A DNA stretch of 64,000 nucleotides, from assembly GCF_002797675.1 (NCBI RefSeq), contig NZ_PGEX01000001.1, forward strand, positions 2,418,001 through 2,482,000, given 5' to 3'. Source of the stretch: Hallerella succinigenes (GTDB taxonomy: Bacteria > Fibrobacterota > Fibrobacteria > Fibrobacterales > Fibrobacteraceae). How positions within the stretch are numbered: position 1 is the first letter of the stretch; the number at the start of each line of letters is the position of its first letter. This document shows positions 50,835 through 58,796 of the stretch, in pieces. The notes beneath the pieces are model-generated. The model ran no database searches and was not told the DNA's origin. It was given only the letters and a program-made list of their open reading frames with translations. The position numbers were made by a program, and so were the translations under genes.

Positions 50835-51842
50835 ATGGCGAATTCTCTGGATACGTTTTTGAATTATGCGTTGCAGATTGGCGCTTCGGATTTGATTTTG
50901 GCGGAAGGACTTGTGCCTGCTGTGCGTATTGCAGGACAGGTGCGCATGATTCCGGATGCTCCCAAATTAGAGTTCGGCGATTTGGAAAACTTTTTAGGTC
51001 CGCTAGACGGAGAAAGCGGCGCTTTTCGCGGTGGCCCGTGGGAAAATATCGAATGGCGCGTGCGCTATTCACGTGAAGCTTTCGGTAAGATGGCGACATT
51101 GCATCCGATTGGCTTGGACGCTCCGATGCTCGCTTCGCTAGAGGTTCCGGATTCGGTGACGAGCCTGCTTGGCGCCTGTTCGGGAATTGTTCTGTTTGCA
51201 GGTCCGATGGCGTGCGGTAAGACGACGACGGCTTCGGCTTATGTTTCGGAACTTTGCACAAAGAAGGTTCTCCGCGCGAGCTTCCTCGATCCTCTGCCGG
51301 AATACAAAATGCAGACCGGTCAGAGCCTTGTCAAAAAGAACCGCGCACATGTATCGCTTGTCGATGAAATCGCCCAGAACGTTCTTTCTGGAACCGACCT
51401 TTTCTGGCTCGGAGATCTGCAAGCGGAATCCTGCGTCCCCATGCTCAAAGCCGCAGAATCGGGCGCGCTGGTCGTCGCCACGGTCAATGCAGGCAGTGTC
51501 AAGGACGTTTTGACGTATCTGCTTTCCGCAGAAACCGCGGAAAATAAAAAGCTCGCCCAGACGCTTCTCGCCGCAAACTTGAAGGCGATTGTCACGCAAA
51601 GGCTTATCCTTTCTGCAGACCAGACATCTCTTGTTTCGGCGTGGGAAGTGCTTTACAACGACACGAACATTGCACCGCTCATTCACGCAGGCGAATATTA
51701 CAAGGTTCCTCAGGCGATGCGTTCCGCTATTTCGGAAGGAATGCTCCCGCTCGACGATTCCTTGCTCGCACTGGTGAAGGATAACCGCATTACGAAGGAT
51801 GCGGCTCGCCTTTACGCGGTCGATGAATCGCACTTTCTGTAG
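50835..51842 (+). CDS. PilT-like ATPase, P-loop intact, other motifs altered
   Basis: A 335-aa protein starting with PilT-like LDTFLNYALQIGASDLILAEG. Walker A is intact as GPMACGKTTT (123-132), but the Walker B region reads LFWLGDLQAESCVPMLKAAESGALVVATVNAGS, where PilT has VGEMRD and HTNSA; the catalytic Glu becomes Asp and both His boxes are lost. The C-terminal AIRNLIRE retraction motif is absent. It may bind ATP and form mixed rings with the upstream protein. No pilin or pilus assembly genes are nearby. AAGGAG sits eight bases before ATG 50835. Confidence 0.78.
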   Translation: MANSLDTFLNYALQIGASDLILAEGLVPAVRIAGQVRMIPDAPKLEFGDLENFLGPLDGESGAFRGGPWENIEWRVRYSREAFGKMATLHPIGLDAPMLASLEVPDSVTSLLGACSGIVLFAGPMACGKTTTASAYVSELCTKKVLRASFLDPLPEYKMQTGQSLVKKNRAHVSLVDEIAQNVLSGTDLFWLGDLQAESCVPMLKAAESGALVVATVNAGSVKDVLTYLLSAETAENKKLAQTLLAANLKAIVTQRLILSADQTSLVSAWEVLYNDTNIAPLIHAGEYYKVPQAMRSAISEGMLPLDDSLLALVKDNRITKDAARLYAVDESHFL

Positions 51843-51863
51843 TCGGTAAAAGGAGAACGGCTC

Positions 51864-54110
51864 ATGAGCATTTTCCAAAGCGGATGTGCCGCAATCCTTT
51901 TTGCAAGTGCATTGATTTTTGCACAAGGCGAAACAGTCGTTTCAACGCAAGATTCTGCCGTTTCAAATGAACAGCTCGTTTCACATGAACAGCTCGTTTC
52001 AAACGAACGGTCTGTTTCAAATGAACAACCCGTTCCACAAAAAACGGTCCTTTATCTCGGCGGGGGAGCATATTCTCCATGGTATTCGCTCGGCGTCTTG
52101 TATGCGGTGCGTGATTACCGCATTCCGGTGGATTCTGTCGTAGGAACCTCTTGGGGCGCATTCATCGGAGCCCTTTGGAGTCAAGGCTTTGAACTGGACA
52201 ACATCCAAAGATTGATCACAGACTCGCTTTTTGTTTCTCAGCTTCTTTCTAAAAATGCAGCGGAAAAGCCTTTGGTGAATCTTCCGATTTCCAAATCGGG
52301 AACACCGTCGCTTGCCTTCCGTTATGCGTTCTTTGGGGATTCTGATGGTTATGCGCATTTTCGTGCAAAAGATCTGGATCCGGATTCCGCCGCTTATAGC
52401 CGGGCCCTTTTTCGCTTTCAAATTCAAGAGGCTTTAACGCGAGCGGATTCCAGTGTGGTACCGTTTACCGCACTCGCCTGCAAAGAGGGAACTCTTGTTT
52501 CGTCAACGGCCTTGGCTTCGCTTCCGTTCCGCGAAACTTCGGGGGAAAACTGCCCGACTTTTGTGCCACAGGATTCCGCTTTTGCCCTTTACGTGAGCGC
52601 GTATCCGCTGCGAAAGAGCCTTTCTCACGACGGTGTGATGACAATTGCCGGCTTTGAAAACGCTCTTGAACAGGTGCGCCTGCAAAAAGAAGATTCCTCT
52701 CGGCATTTGGTCGTCATCCGTCCGCATGTCGTTTCGGAAGATTCGCCGCTTGCCTTGATGCAGTTGGGTTACTCGGATGTTGAAAAGAAAATGGGGGAGC
52801 TTGCTCCGATTGCCAAATTTGCCAAGGATCGCCCGCCTCCACAAGATTCCATTCTTCCGCGCTTTACCATTGAACCGTCTTTTGAAAGTTTGCCGTCCGC
52901 TTCCTATTCGCATGTATCTGCGTATTGGAACGAAGCGGATACAGGTCTTCAGGCACCGGCCAAGTTCTTGAAGCGGATTTCTGAATCGCCTTTCTATGAT
53001 TCTGTACAAATTAATATGGACTCCGTGGGCATCGCCAAAGTCTCGGCAAAGACGACTCCGATTCTAGAATTCCGAGTGGGCGGTTTCGGGTCCAATCTTT
53101 TTGGGCCTCTTGCTTATGCGGGCATGGATTTTCGCTATGTGAATCAGTTTGAATATGCGTTTACCGTGGACGGCTATGTGGGGGAATATTCTTACGCGGT
53201 CCGTCCGATTCTTGGAATTCACGGTATGTTCGGCGGTCGTGGAAGCGTTTCCGTCCAAGGAAATATTTCCAAGCGGGAACCGCTCAAAGGATATTTTTCG
53301 GATTTCGACGAGGAACTTCGCATTCTGGAAGTCCGCGAAAACGATTTGACTTTAGCCTTGGATTACAAGGATTCTGCATTGGACATCGTCGTGAGCGTTC
53401 TCCTTGGAGAATCGGAATTTAAAACGTCTCTTTCGGAAGATTTCGGAACGTTACATGTGAATTCCTGGATTCCGCAGGTTTCTCTTGTTCGCAGTCGGGG
53501 AGGCTTTGAAGAATGGTTTGGCAGTCGCGGTTACCGCTTGCAGGGAAACTTAGGGCTGCGGTCGGTGAACCTTACCTCCGATGGCTCGGGAAGCGCTCCG
53601 CTGTATTTTTCGTCGACGCTCGATGCGCAAAAGGCTTTTGCTCCAACGGATTTTCTAGCTCTTGGGATCGGAGCGTCGGGGGCTGTAAATGTGCGTCGGA
53701 AATCGGGCTACGGTTATGAATATCCCGAAGATCTGGAAGTCTTTCCAGAGGTGACGGATCCTGCAATCAGCAACTGGTTTCGCTTGCACGCGGCACTTTC
53801 CCCTTGGAGTGAAGCCTGGAATTATGCAGAACAAAGCTCGCATCATTACGGAGCGATCCGTGCAAATGCGGGCTTGCACAATGGAATCTTTGGCGCCTGG
53901 ATTTTTGGCGCGTATATGCGCGACTTTGAAGAAAATCCGACCGTGGAACTCGATGCTGACAGGCTTCTCTTGGAATCGATGCTCCGGGTTGCATACCGCA
54001 GCGTGGACGTACGCGTCGGTATGAGCCGTCTAGTTTCCTTAAAAGATTTTAGCGACTTCACCCATGTGAAGCAGTATCACTACTTCTTCCAGGTCGGAGC
54101 GAATTGGTAA
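51864..54110 (+). CDS. Type Vd-like patatin autotransporter
   Basis: A 748-aa protein: signal peptide (ALIFAQG), hexapeptide repeats (34-57), a patatin phospholipase domain (60-330) with nucleophile S96 in GTSWG and Asp256 in SLSHDG, a POTRA-like segment (about 350-400, APAKFLKRISESPFYDSVQI), and a 16-strand-type barrel ending FFQVGANW with a terminal aromatic. This matches PlpD-type autotransporters that display a lipase at the outer membrane. The oxyanion loop is GGGAYSPWYSLG rather than GGGxRG, so activity is uncertain. It closes the six-gene operon; MltG converges four bases later. Confidence 0.82.
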   Translation: MSIFQSGCAAILFASALIFAQGETVVSTQDSAVSNEQLVSHEQLVSNERSVSNEQPVPQKTVLYLGGGAYSPWYSLGVLYAVRDYRIPVDSVVGTSWGAFIGALWSQGFELDNIQRLITDSLFVSQLLSKNAAEKPLVNLPISKSGTPSLAFRYAFFGDSDGYAHFRAKDLDPDSAAYSRALFRFQIQEALTRADSSVVPFTALACKEGTLVSSTALASLPFRETSGENCPTFVPQDSAFALYVSAYPLRKSLSHDGVMTIAGFENALEQVRLQKEDSSRHLVVIRPHVVSEDSPLALMQLGYSDVEKKMGELAPIAKFAKDRPPPQDSILPRFTIEPSFESLPSASYSHVSAYWNEADTGLQAPAKFLKRISESPFYDSVQINMDSVGIAKVSAKTTPILEFRVGGFGSNLFGPLAYAGMDFRYVNQFEYAFTVDGYVGEYSYAVRPILGIHGMFGGRGSVSVQGNISKREPLKGYFSDFDEELRILEVRENDLTLALDYKDSALDIVVSVLLGESEFKTSLSEDFGTLHVNSWIPQVSLVRSRGGFEEWFGSRGYRLQGNLGLRSVNLTSDGSGSAPLYFSSTLDAQKAFAPTDFLALGIGASGAVNVRRKSGYGYEYPEDLEVFPEVTDPAISNWFRLHAALSPWSEAWNYAEQSSHHYGAIRANAGLHNGIFGAWIFGAYMRDFEENPTVELDADRLLLESMLRVAYRSVDVRVGMSRLVSLKDFSDFTHVKQYHYFFQVGANW
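51960..52031 (+). repeat. Four 18-bp coding repeats
   Basis: gtttcaaatgaacagctc and close variants encode V-S-N-E-Q-L-like hexapeptides just after the signal peptide of the patatin autotransporter. Confidence 0.85.
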
Positions 54111-54113
54111 GGC

Positions 54114-55118
54114 TTATTCGCCGCGGTTCCGAGCGGCTGTCGACTTGAACTTGTTGTGCTGTGAAAGCGTCCTTGCAAAGAAATGCGTTCCCGAACCGTC
54201 GTCTTTGGCGACAAAGAAAAGCGCATCCGTGTTTGCTGGGTGGAGAGTCGCTTCGATTGCCTTGCGTCCTGGATTAGAGATCGGGCCCGGCATCAGCCCG
54301 CGGAAGCGTCTTGTGTTGTAAGGGCTATCGCTTTGCAACTGGCTTCGGTAGATCGGGCCTGTCAGGTTGCGGTAGATAAAGCGGACAGTCGGGTCCGCTC
54401 CGAGCGAAATTCCTTGGCGCAAGCGATTCACAAAAACGCCTGCAATCATTGCGCGTTCGTCGGTCTTGCCCGTTTCTTCTTCGACAACGCTTGCAAGGGT
54501 CAGTACCTGGTGCCATCCGCCGAGCTCGTTCCAGAGGGGGCTGTTCAAAGCTTCCATCTCGGACTTGAGCTTCAGGTTGGCTCTTACCATCTGCCGGGCG
54601 ATGTCCTTTTCGGTTGCGCCGTATTCTATTGGGTATGTATCCGGGAGCAGATAGCCTTCCAAGCTGTGGGCGTTTATCCCGAGTTCCTTGGCGAACTCCG
54701 CATCGTGGACGAGGTTTTCCCATTGGGTAGAATCAAAGTCCGGGATGGCTTCTCGGAAGTAGGCGGGCATTTCCCAAGAGGCTCGGCCTTCCGGAATCGT
54801 GACTTTACGCGTGGCGGTCTTTCCCGAGGAAAGAATTTCGGCAAGACTTGCGATGCTGGTCTTGGGCGGAATATCGTACCAGCCTGCTTTCAACTGGATT
54901 TTTTCGAGTCTGCACCACCAGGAAAACAGTTTGCCGTTTGAAATCAGGCCGTTTGCTTCTAAAATTTTGCCAATTTTGACCGCAGAGGAGCCGTTTTCCA
55001 CCTGGAAAGTGGTCCAATTTTCGGTTTCAGAAGGGGCGAAAATACGCTGTTTGGCAAAATAAAGCGATCCTGCGGCGAGGAAAGCCAATATGAGGAGTGC
55101 GAAAAAAAATTTTTTCAT
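54114..55118 (-). CDS. mltG: Endolytic murein transglycosylase MltG
   Basis: A 334-aa protein with one N-terminal transmembrane helix (FFFALLILAFLAAG), a LysM-like subdomain and the YceG/MltG catalytic domain: IPEGRASWEMPAYF, LEGYLLPDTYPIEYG, catalytic Glu in TLASVVEEETG, VNRLRQGISLGADPTV, SPYNTRRFRGLMPGPISNPG and HFFARTLSQHN. It cleaves nascent glycan strands and sets their length. ATG 55118 is preferred; the frame upstream runs through a promoter. It is monocistronic and convergent with the patatin gene. Confidence 0.94.
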   Translation of the reverse strand: MKKFFFALLILAFLAAGSLYFAKQRIFAPSETENWTTFQVENGSSAVKIGKILEANGLISNGKLFSWWCRLEKIQLKAGWYDIPPKTSIASLAEILSSGKTATRKVTIPEGRASWEMPAYFREAIPDFDSTQWENLVHDAEFAKELGINAHSLEGYLLPDTYPIEYGATEKDIARQMVRANLKLKSEMEALNSPLWNELGGWHQVLTLASVVEEETGKTDERAMIAGVFVNRLRQGISLGADPTVRFIYRNLTGPIYRSQLQSDSPYNTRRFRGLMPGPISNPGRKAIEATLHPANTDALFFVAKDDGSGTHFFARTLSQHNKFKSTAARNRGE

Positions 55119-55146
55119 ATGAACCGAATATAAAAAGAAAAAATCC

Positions 55147-55176
55147 TTGCCATTTTGCAAAAATAAAGGATATATT
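55147..55176 (+). promoter_or_regulatory. Sigma70-like promoter of the 145-aa secreted protein gene
   Basis: TTGCCA (55147-55152), 18-base spacer, TATATT (55171-55176). The leader then has about 44 bases and a GAGGA ribosome site. Confidence 0.65.
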
Positions 55177-55226
55177 TGGGATAAAGATTTAGGAAAAGGG
55201 TATCCCCTATTTATCGAGGATGTGAA

Positions 55227-55667
55227 ATGACTAAAAAGATTTTGTTCTGCCTTCTTGCTGTGATGGTTGTTGCTGCTATGGCTGCTCCGAAGACGGTGAA
55301 GTCCAAGCGCGGTGATATTGACCTGACTAAGACCAAGGGTGGTTCCGATGTGGTTTGTACCGCTGCTTTCACGGATGAACTTCGCATTGTGAAGGATGAC
55401 GGCGATGCCGTTCTCGTGAAGGGTGCCTGTGGTCAAGGCTGGGTTGGCAAGAGCGCTGTGGAATATGTCGCTAAGGCTGAAGGCGATAAGTCTTTATCTC
55501 TTGAAGGCGTCGACGTTGTTGGTTGGTTGGATAACCCGAGCGCCGTGTTCGTGTTGGATGCAGACGCTGCTGAATTTGACGGTGTGAACATCGATCGTGA
55601 CTTTAAGGAATACCTTCAGCACACGATGGACCGTGAAACGATGGAAATGCAGAACAACGAAAACTAA
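55227..55667 (+). CDS. Small secreted protein, SH3-like
   Basis: A 146-aa protein with a signal peptide (LAVMVVAAMAA) and a body that may form a small beta-barrel like bacterial SH3 domains (TAAFTDELRIVKDDGDAVLVKGACGQGWVGKSAVEYV); two Cys could pair. The second half is acidic and ends in a charged helix (MDRETMEMQNNEN). Codon use is regular (GCT, AAG, GAA), the promoter is good and a terminator follows, so it may be abundant. Function unknown. Confidence 0.72.
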   Translation: MTKKILFCLLAVMVVAAMAAPKTVKSKRGDIDLTKTKGGSDVVCTAAFTDELRIVKDDGDAVLVKGACGQGWVGKSAVEYVAKAEGDKSLSLEGVDVVGWLDNPSAVFVLDADAAEFDGVNIDRDFKEYLQHTMDRETMEMQNNEN

Positions 55668-55689
55668 TTCGTTTATCTGTTACAAAGGT

Positions 55690-55718
55690 GCTCTCGCAAT
55701 TCTGCGGGAGCGTTTTTG
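55690..55718 (+). terminator. Intrinsic terminator
   Basis: Stem GCTCTCGCA/TGCGGGAGC with an ATTC loop and GTTTTTG, 22 bases after the preceding gene. The rest of the gap to tRNA-Ala (about 85 bp) shows no gene. Confidence 0.85.
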
Positions 55719-55799
55719 TTTTCAATGACCAAGATGTTTTGCTGAAGCGGATGGAACAGGCTTTGACGGCTGTCGTTTTGAGATATTGGAACGCAAAAG

Positions 55800-55829
55800 A
55801 AAAAGGCCCGCAGAGTTGCGGACCTTTTC
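55800..55829 (-). terminator. Terminator of tRNA-Ala
   Basis: Minus strand AAAAGGTCCGCA/TGCGGGCCTTTT stem with an ACTC loop and T-tract, two bases after the tRNA. Confidence 0.85.
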
Positions 55830-55903
<74 letters not shown>

Positions 55904-55918
55904 ATAGATTGCGGGCTA

Positions 55919-55947
55919 AATATATCTTAAGAAAAATCCCTTGTCAA
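55919..55947 (-). promoter_or_regulatory. Consensus promoter of tRNA-Ala
   Basis: Minus strand TTGACA (55947-55942), 17-base spacer, TATATT (55924-55919). The -35 overlaps the ung stop codon. Confidence 0.85.
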
Positions 55948-56612
55948 GGTGTCCAATCAATTTCCGCAATTCCCTTGCTCTTCAAAAAAGCGTTTGCCAG
56001 GCTAAAGTGTTTACAACCAAAGAAGCCCCTATAAGCAGAAAGCGGGCTCGGGTGCGGGGCTTCCAAAATCAGATGGCCGCGGTTCTTGGCGACGAGCATT
56101 TTTTTGCGAATGGCAAAGCTTCCCCACAGCAAAAAGACCAGGTTTTCCTTGCGTTCGGAAAGGCGCTGGATAATCGTATCGGTAAACTGTTGCCAGCCGA
56201 TCTGAGAGTGGGAGGCAGCCTGGTGCGCGCGGACGGTCAGGCTTGCGTTCAACAGAAGAACACCCTGGTGTGCCCAGTTTTCGAGGTTACCGCTCTGTGG
56301 AAAGGGGATGCCCACGTCGTCGTGGAGTTCCTTGAAAATGTTCACAAGGGACGGTGGCGGCTGGACGCCGTCGGCTACGGAAAAGCAGAGCCCGTTTGCC
56401 TGCCCCGGATTGTGGTAAGGATCCTGGCCGATGATGACCGCTTTGACCTTGTCCACCGGGCATTCGTCGAGGGCTGCAAAAATCTGCGGTCCCGGCGGGT
56501 ACACGGTGTACTTCTTTTTTTCTTCTGTAAGGACTTCTTTCAAGTGCAAAAAGTACGGCTGCTCAAATTGGTCTTTGAGCATTTCCAGCCATGTCGGATC
56601 TAACTTCACCAT
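55944..56612 (-). CDS. ung: Uracil-DNA glycosylase
   Basis: A 222-aa family 1 UDG: catalytic water-activating GQDPYHNPGQANGL, uracil pocket FSV, LLLNASLTV, and minor-groove loop HPSPLSAYRGF. It removes uracil from DNA for base excision repair. It ends the long operon running from the CBM9-like gene and starts 28 bases after the THUMP-like methyltransferase. Confidence 0.97.
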   Translation of the reverse strand: MVKLDPTWLEMLKDQFEQPYFLHLKEVLTEEKKKYTVYPPGPQIFAALDECPVDKVKAVIIGQDPYHNPGQANGLCFSVADGVQPPPSLVNIFKELHDDVGIPFPQSGNLENWAHQGVLLLNASLTVRAHQAASHSQIGWQQFTDTIIQRLSERKENLVFLLWGSFAIRKKMLVAKNRGHLILEAPHPSPLSAYRGFFGCKHFSLANAFLKSKGIAEIDWTP

Positions 56613-56640
56613 GTTTTAAAAATAAGAAATTGCGGACGCG

Positions 56641-57810
56641 TTAAAGAGCTTCGGCTAGAATCGCTGTCTTTTCGCCTGCAACGCGCGTATAAAAGAGAAT
56701 CGCTTCGCGTCCCCCCTTGGGGGCGAGACGCTTGATTTCGGCTTCTGGGACAATCTCTACGCCACGTTTTTTAAGGGTGAGCTTGCCGACGTCGAATTCC
56801 TTCAAAAGCTTTTTGACTTTGCCGGTTGAAATCGGGGCGCTGCCGAGGACGCGGAAGTTGTGGAATGCTTCGCTATCGAGTGGGCAATCGCTTGCCGCAT
56901 AGGCGATGCCTGCAGAAATCAGATGCGCATCCGGTGCGGATTTTAAGGCGGCTTCGGCAAAGAGATGGCTGCGGACAAGAACAGGAATCGGTTCTGAGAT
57001 ATAGGCGCTGAGTTCTCCGAGGGGAAGTTCTTTGGCTGTCGATGAGGCGCTTTCAGAAATCCAACTGTGAGCGCTTCCTTGGTTGTCAATGGCTATGGCG
57101 CGGGTCTTGCCCGGGTTTTCGGCGAGGGCGCCAAAGAGAACAAGGCATTCGCGGCAATCGTTTTTCGCGCCTAAATAAATGATTTCGGCGTCTGCGGGAA
57201 ATTCTTCTGTCGGGTATCCCGGGGGAAGCTTTGCCATACCGCCCTTGTAGAGCCTAGAAAGTTCAAGGACTTCGGCAAAGGTCGGGGTGAGCTCTGAAAA
57301 GTTTCGCTGGTTATCGCCTTCCTTGGCACGCCGGGCGGGATCGACGGTAAAGTAATCGCTCCGCTTTTCAAGGGTGCGGATATCGGCGAGGATCGCTTCA
57401 CGGGGAGCGCCTAAAGCTTTGGTGTTAAAGCGATACATGGCGACGCGTTCTTCTGAAAGGTCTACGCCGCGGACCGGAATCCCTTTGTTCAAAAAAAAGC
57501 TGTCGCCGCCCATACCGCAGCAAAGATCGTCGATCGAAGTCGCCTTTTCAAAAAGGCGTGCTTTAAAAATTCCGATGTCGGCGGCGGTGGACTGCTCCAG
57601 GGCAAGCTTATCGCAGGCGAGGAGCGCATCTGTTCCAAACTTTTTACGGTACTTGGGAACGAGCGCAATGTAGTCGAGAATCGGTCCGCGCAAGTCGGCG
57701 AACGGGCCTTTCGAGATTTTTTCGGCGAGTTTTAGAACATCCGTCTTCTTTTGGACAGCTTCGTTCACAAAGCGCGCAAATTCAGCGTTTTCCCAAGGAA
57801 TGCTCTGCAT
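56641..57810 (-). CDS. Class I SAM methyltransferase with THUMP-like domain
   Basis: A 389-aa protein. An N-terminal helical region precedes the SAM motif DDLCCGMGGDSFFL (about 113-126), motif II VRGVDLSEERVAMY and the catalytic-type motif VDPARR (like DPPR/NPPY). The C-terminal part (about 300-389, VGKLTLKKRGVEI, GGREAILFYTRV) matches the THUMP-like domain found fused to such enzymes. The likely substrate is RNA, but the target base is unknown. It lies eight bases after the SpoU gene stop. Confidence 0.82.
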   Translation of the reverse strand: MQSIPWENAEFARFVNEAVQKKTDVLKLAEKISKGPFADLRGPILDYIALVPKYRKKFGTDALLACDKLALEQSTAADIGIFKARLFEKATSIDDLCCGMGGDSFFLNKGIPVRGVDLSEERVAMYRFNTKALGAPREAILADIRTLEKRSDYFTVDPARRAKEGDNQRNFSELTPTFAEVLELSRLYKGGMAKLPPGYPTEEFPADAEIIYLGAKNDCRECLVLFGALAENPGKTRAIAIDNQGSAHSWISESASSTAKELPLGELSAYISEPIPVLVRSHLFAEAALKSAPDAHLISAGIAYAASDCPLDSEAFHNFRVLGSAPISTGKVKKLLKEFDVGKLTLKKRGVEIVPEAEIKRLAPKGGREAILFYTRVAGEKTAILAEAL

Positions 57811-57818
57811 GGCGGCGG

Positions 57819-58796
57819 TTATTTCGGCATGCGTGTGCGCGCGATTTCGTAAAGGCCAAGAGACAGAGCCACGGATGCGTTATAAGACTGGGCTTCCGGA
57901 TTCATTGGAATGCGAAGAATGTCGGTGCACTGCTTGCCGATAAACGGCGGAAGGCCGACGTCTTCACCGCCCACGGCGAGAACGATCTGGTCGCCGAACT
58001 TGTAATCGACGAGAGAAATTTCTGTGGCCGCATCCAGTCCAAGAACCTGGTAACCGGCCTGCTTGAGTTCGCCGATGGTCGCTTCGAGATTGTCCGGACG
58101 GCAGATGCGGAGCTTGTCCACAGCGCCGGTAGAAGCTCGGGTGACAGTCGGAGTCAGGCCGCACATTCCCTTCGACGGCATCAAGAAAATGTCGGCGCCG
58201 AGTCCGAGGGAAGAACGGATGCATGCGCCGAGGTTTCTCGGGTCTTCGATGTTTGTTGCGACGACGACGAGCTTGCGTTCGCCTTTTTCCTTGGCGTCGA
58301 AGAATTCGGACTTGACCTCCTCCCACTTGAGAAGTTCCTTTTCGTTGCAGAGGGCGACAACGCCCTGATTTGGAACGGCATAGGAATCCAGAATGCGGGC
58401 TTCCACCTGCTGCACGTGAATGCGATTCTTCTTCGCCATCTTCTGCAAGTTGTAAAGCTTCGGATTTCCGGAATTGTGACGGAAGAGTACGCGGTGTACC
58501 TTCATCGGGGAATTCGTCAAAAGTTCAGTGACTTCGCGGATGCCGCCGACAGCTGTCTGCGGAGCGCTTTCGGCATCGCCCAAGGCAACGTTCACCTGGT
58601 TTGGACGCGGACGGGCATCTTCGCCTAGAAAACGGCGCGGTGCGCGGTCACGGCGAAAATCGCGGTCTCCACGGCTCAAGTCACGATCGCGGTTGTAGCG
58701 CGGAGAACGTCTCTGCGAAAAGGCCGGCCTTTCCGAGAAAGACGGTTCTTCTTCGTTGTTTTCGCGGCCTGCGTTAAACGGTTGCTTCTTCCACAT
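57819..58796 (-). CDS. SpoU/TrmH-family rRNA or tRNA 2'-O-methyltransferase
   Basis: A 325-aa protein. Residues 1-75 are Arg/Asp-rich and probably disordered (RDRDLSRGDRDFRRDR). A substrate-binding domain follows (VHRVLFRHNSGNPKLYNLQ), and the SPOUT knot has motif 1 NIEDPRNLGACIRSS, motif 2 VLAVGGEDVGLP and motif 3 IPMNPEAQSYNASVALSLGLYE. RlmB is the closest well-known type. Its start overlaps the end of the tatB fusion gene by 23 bases with its own AAAGGAG site. Confidence 0.9.
   Translation of the reverse strand: MWKKQPFNAGRENNEEEPSFSERPAFSQRRSPRYNRDRDLSRGDRDFRRDRAPRRFLGEDARPRPNQVNVALGDAESAPQTAVGGIREVTELLTNSPMKVHRVLFRHNSGNPKLYNLQKMAKKNRIHVQQVEARILDSYAVPNQGVVALCNEKELLKWEEVKSEFFDAKEKGERKLVVVATNIEDPRNLGACIRSSLGLGADIFLMPSKGMCGLTPTVTRASTGAVDKLRICRPDNLEATIGELKQAGYQVLGLDAATEISLVDYKFGDQIVLAVGGEDVGLPPFIGKQCTDILRIPMNPEAQSYNASVALSLGLYEIARTRMPK

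Noticed and set aside
54114-55436. 440-aa extended start for MltG
   Set aside because: The extension runs antisense to the 146-aa secreted gene and its promoter; ATG 55118 gives the normal membrane anchor.
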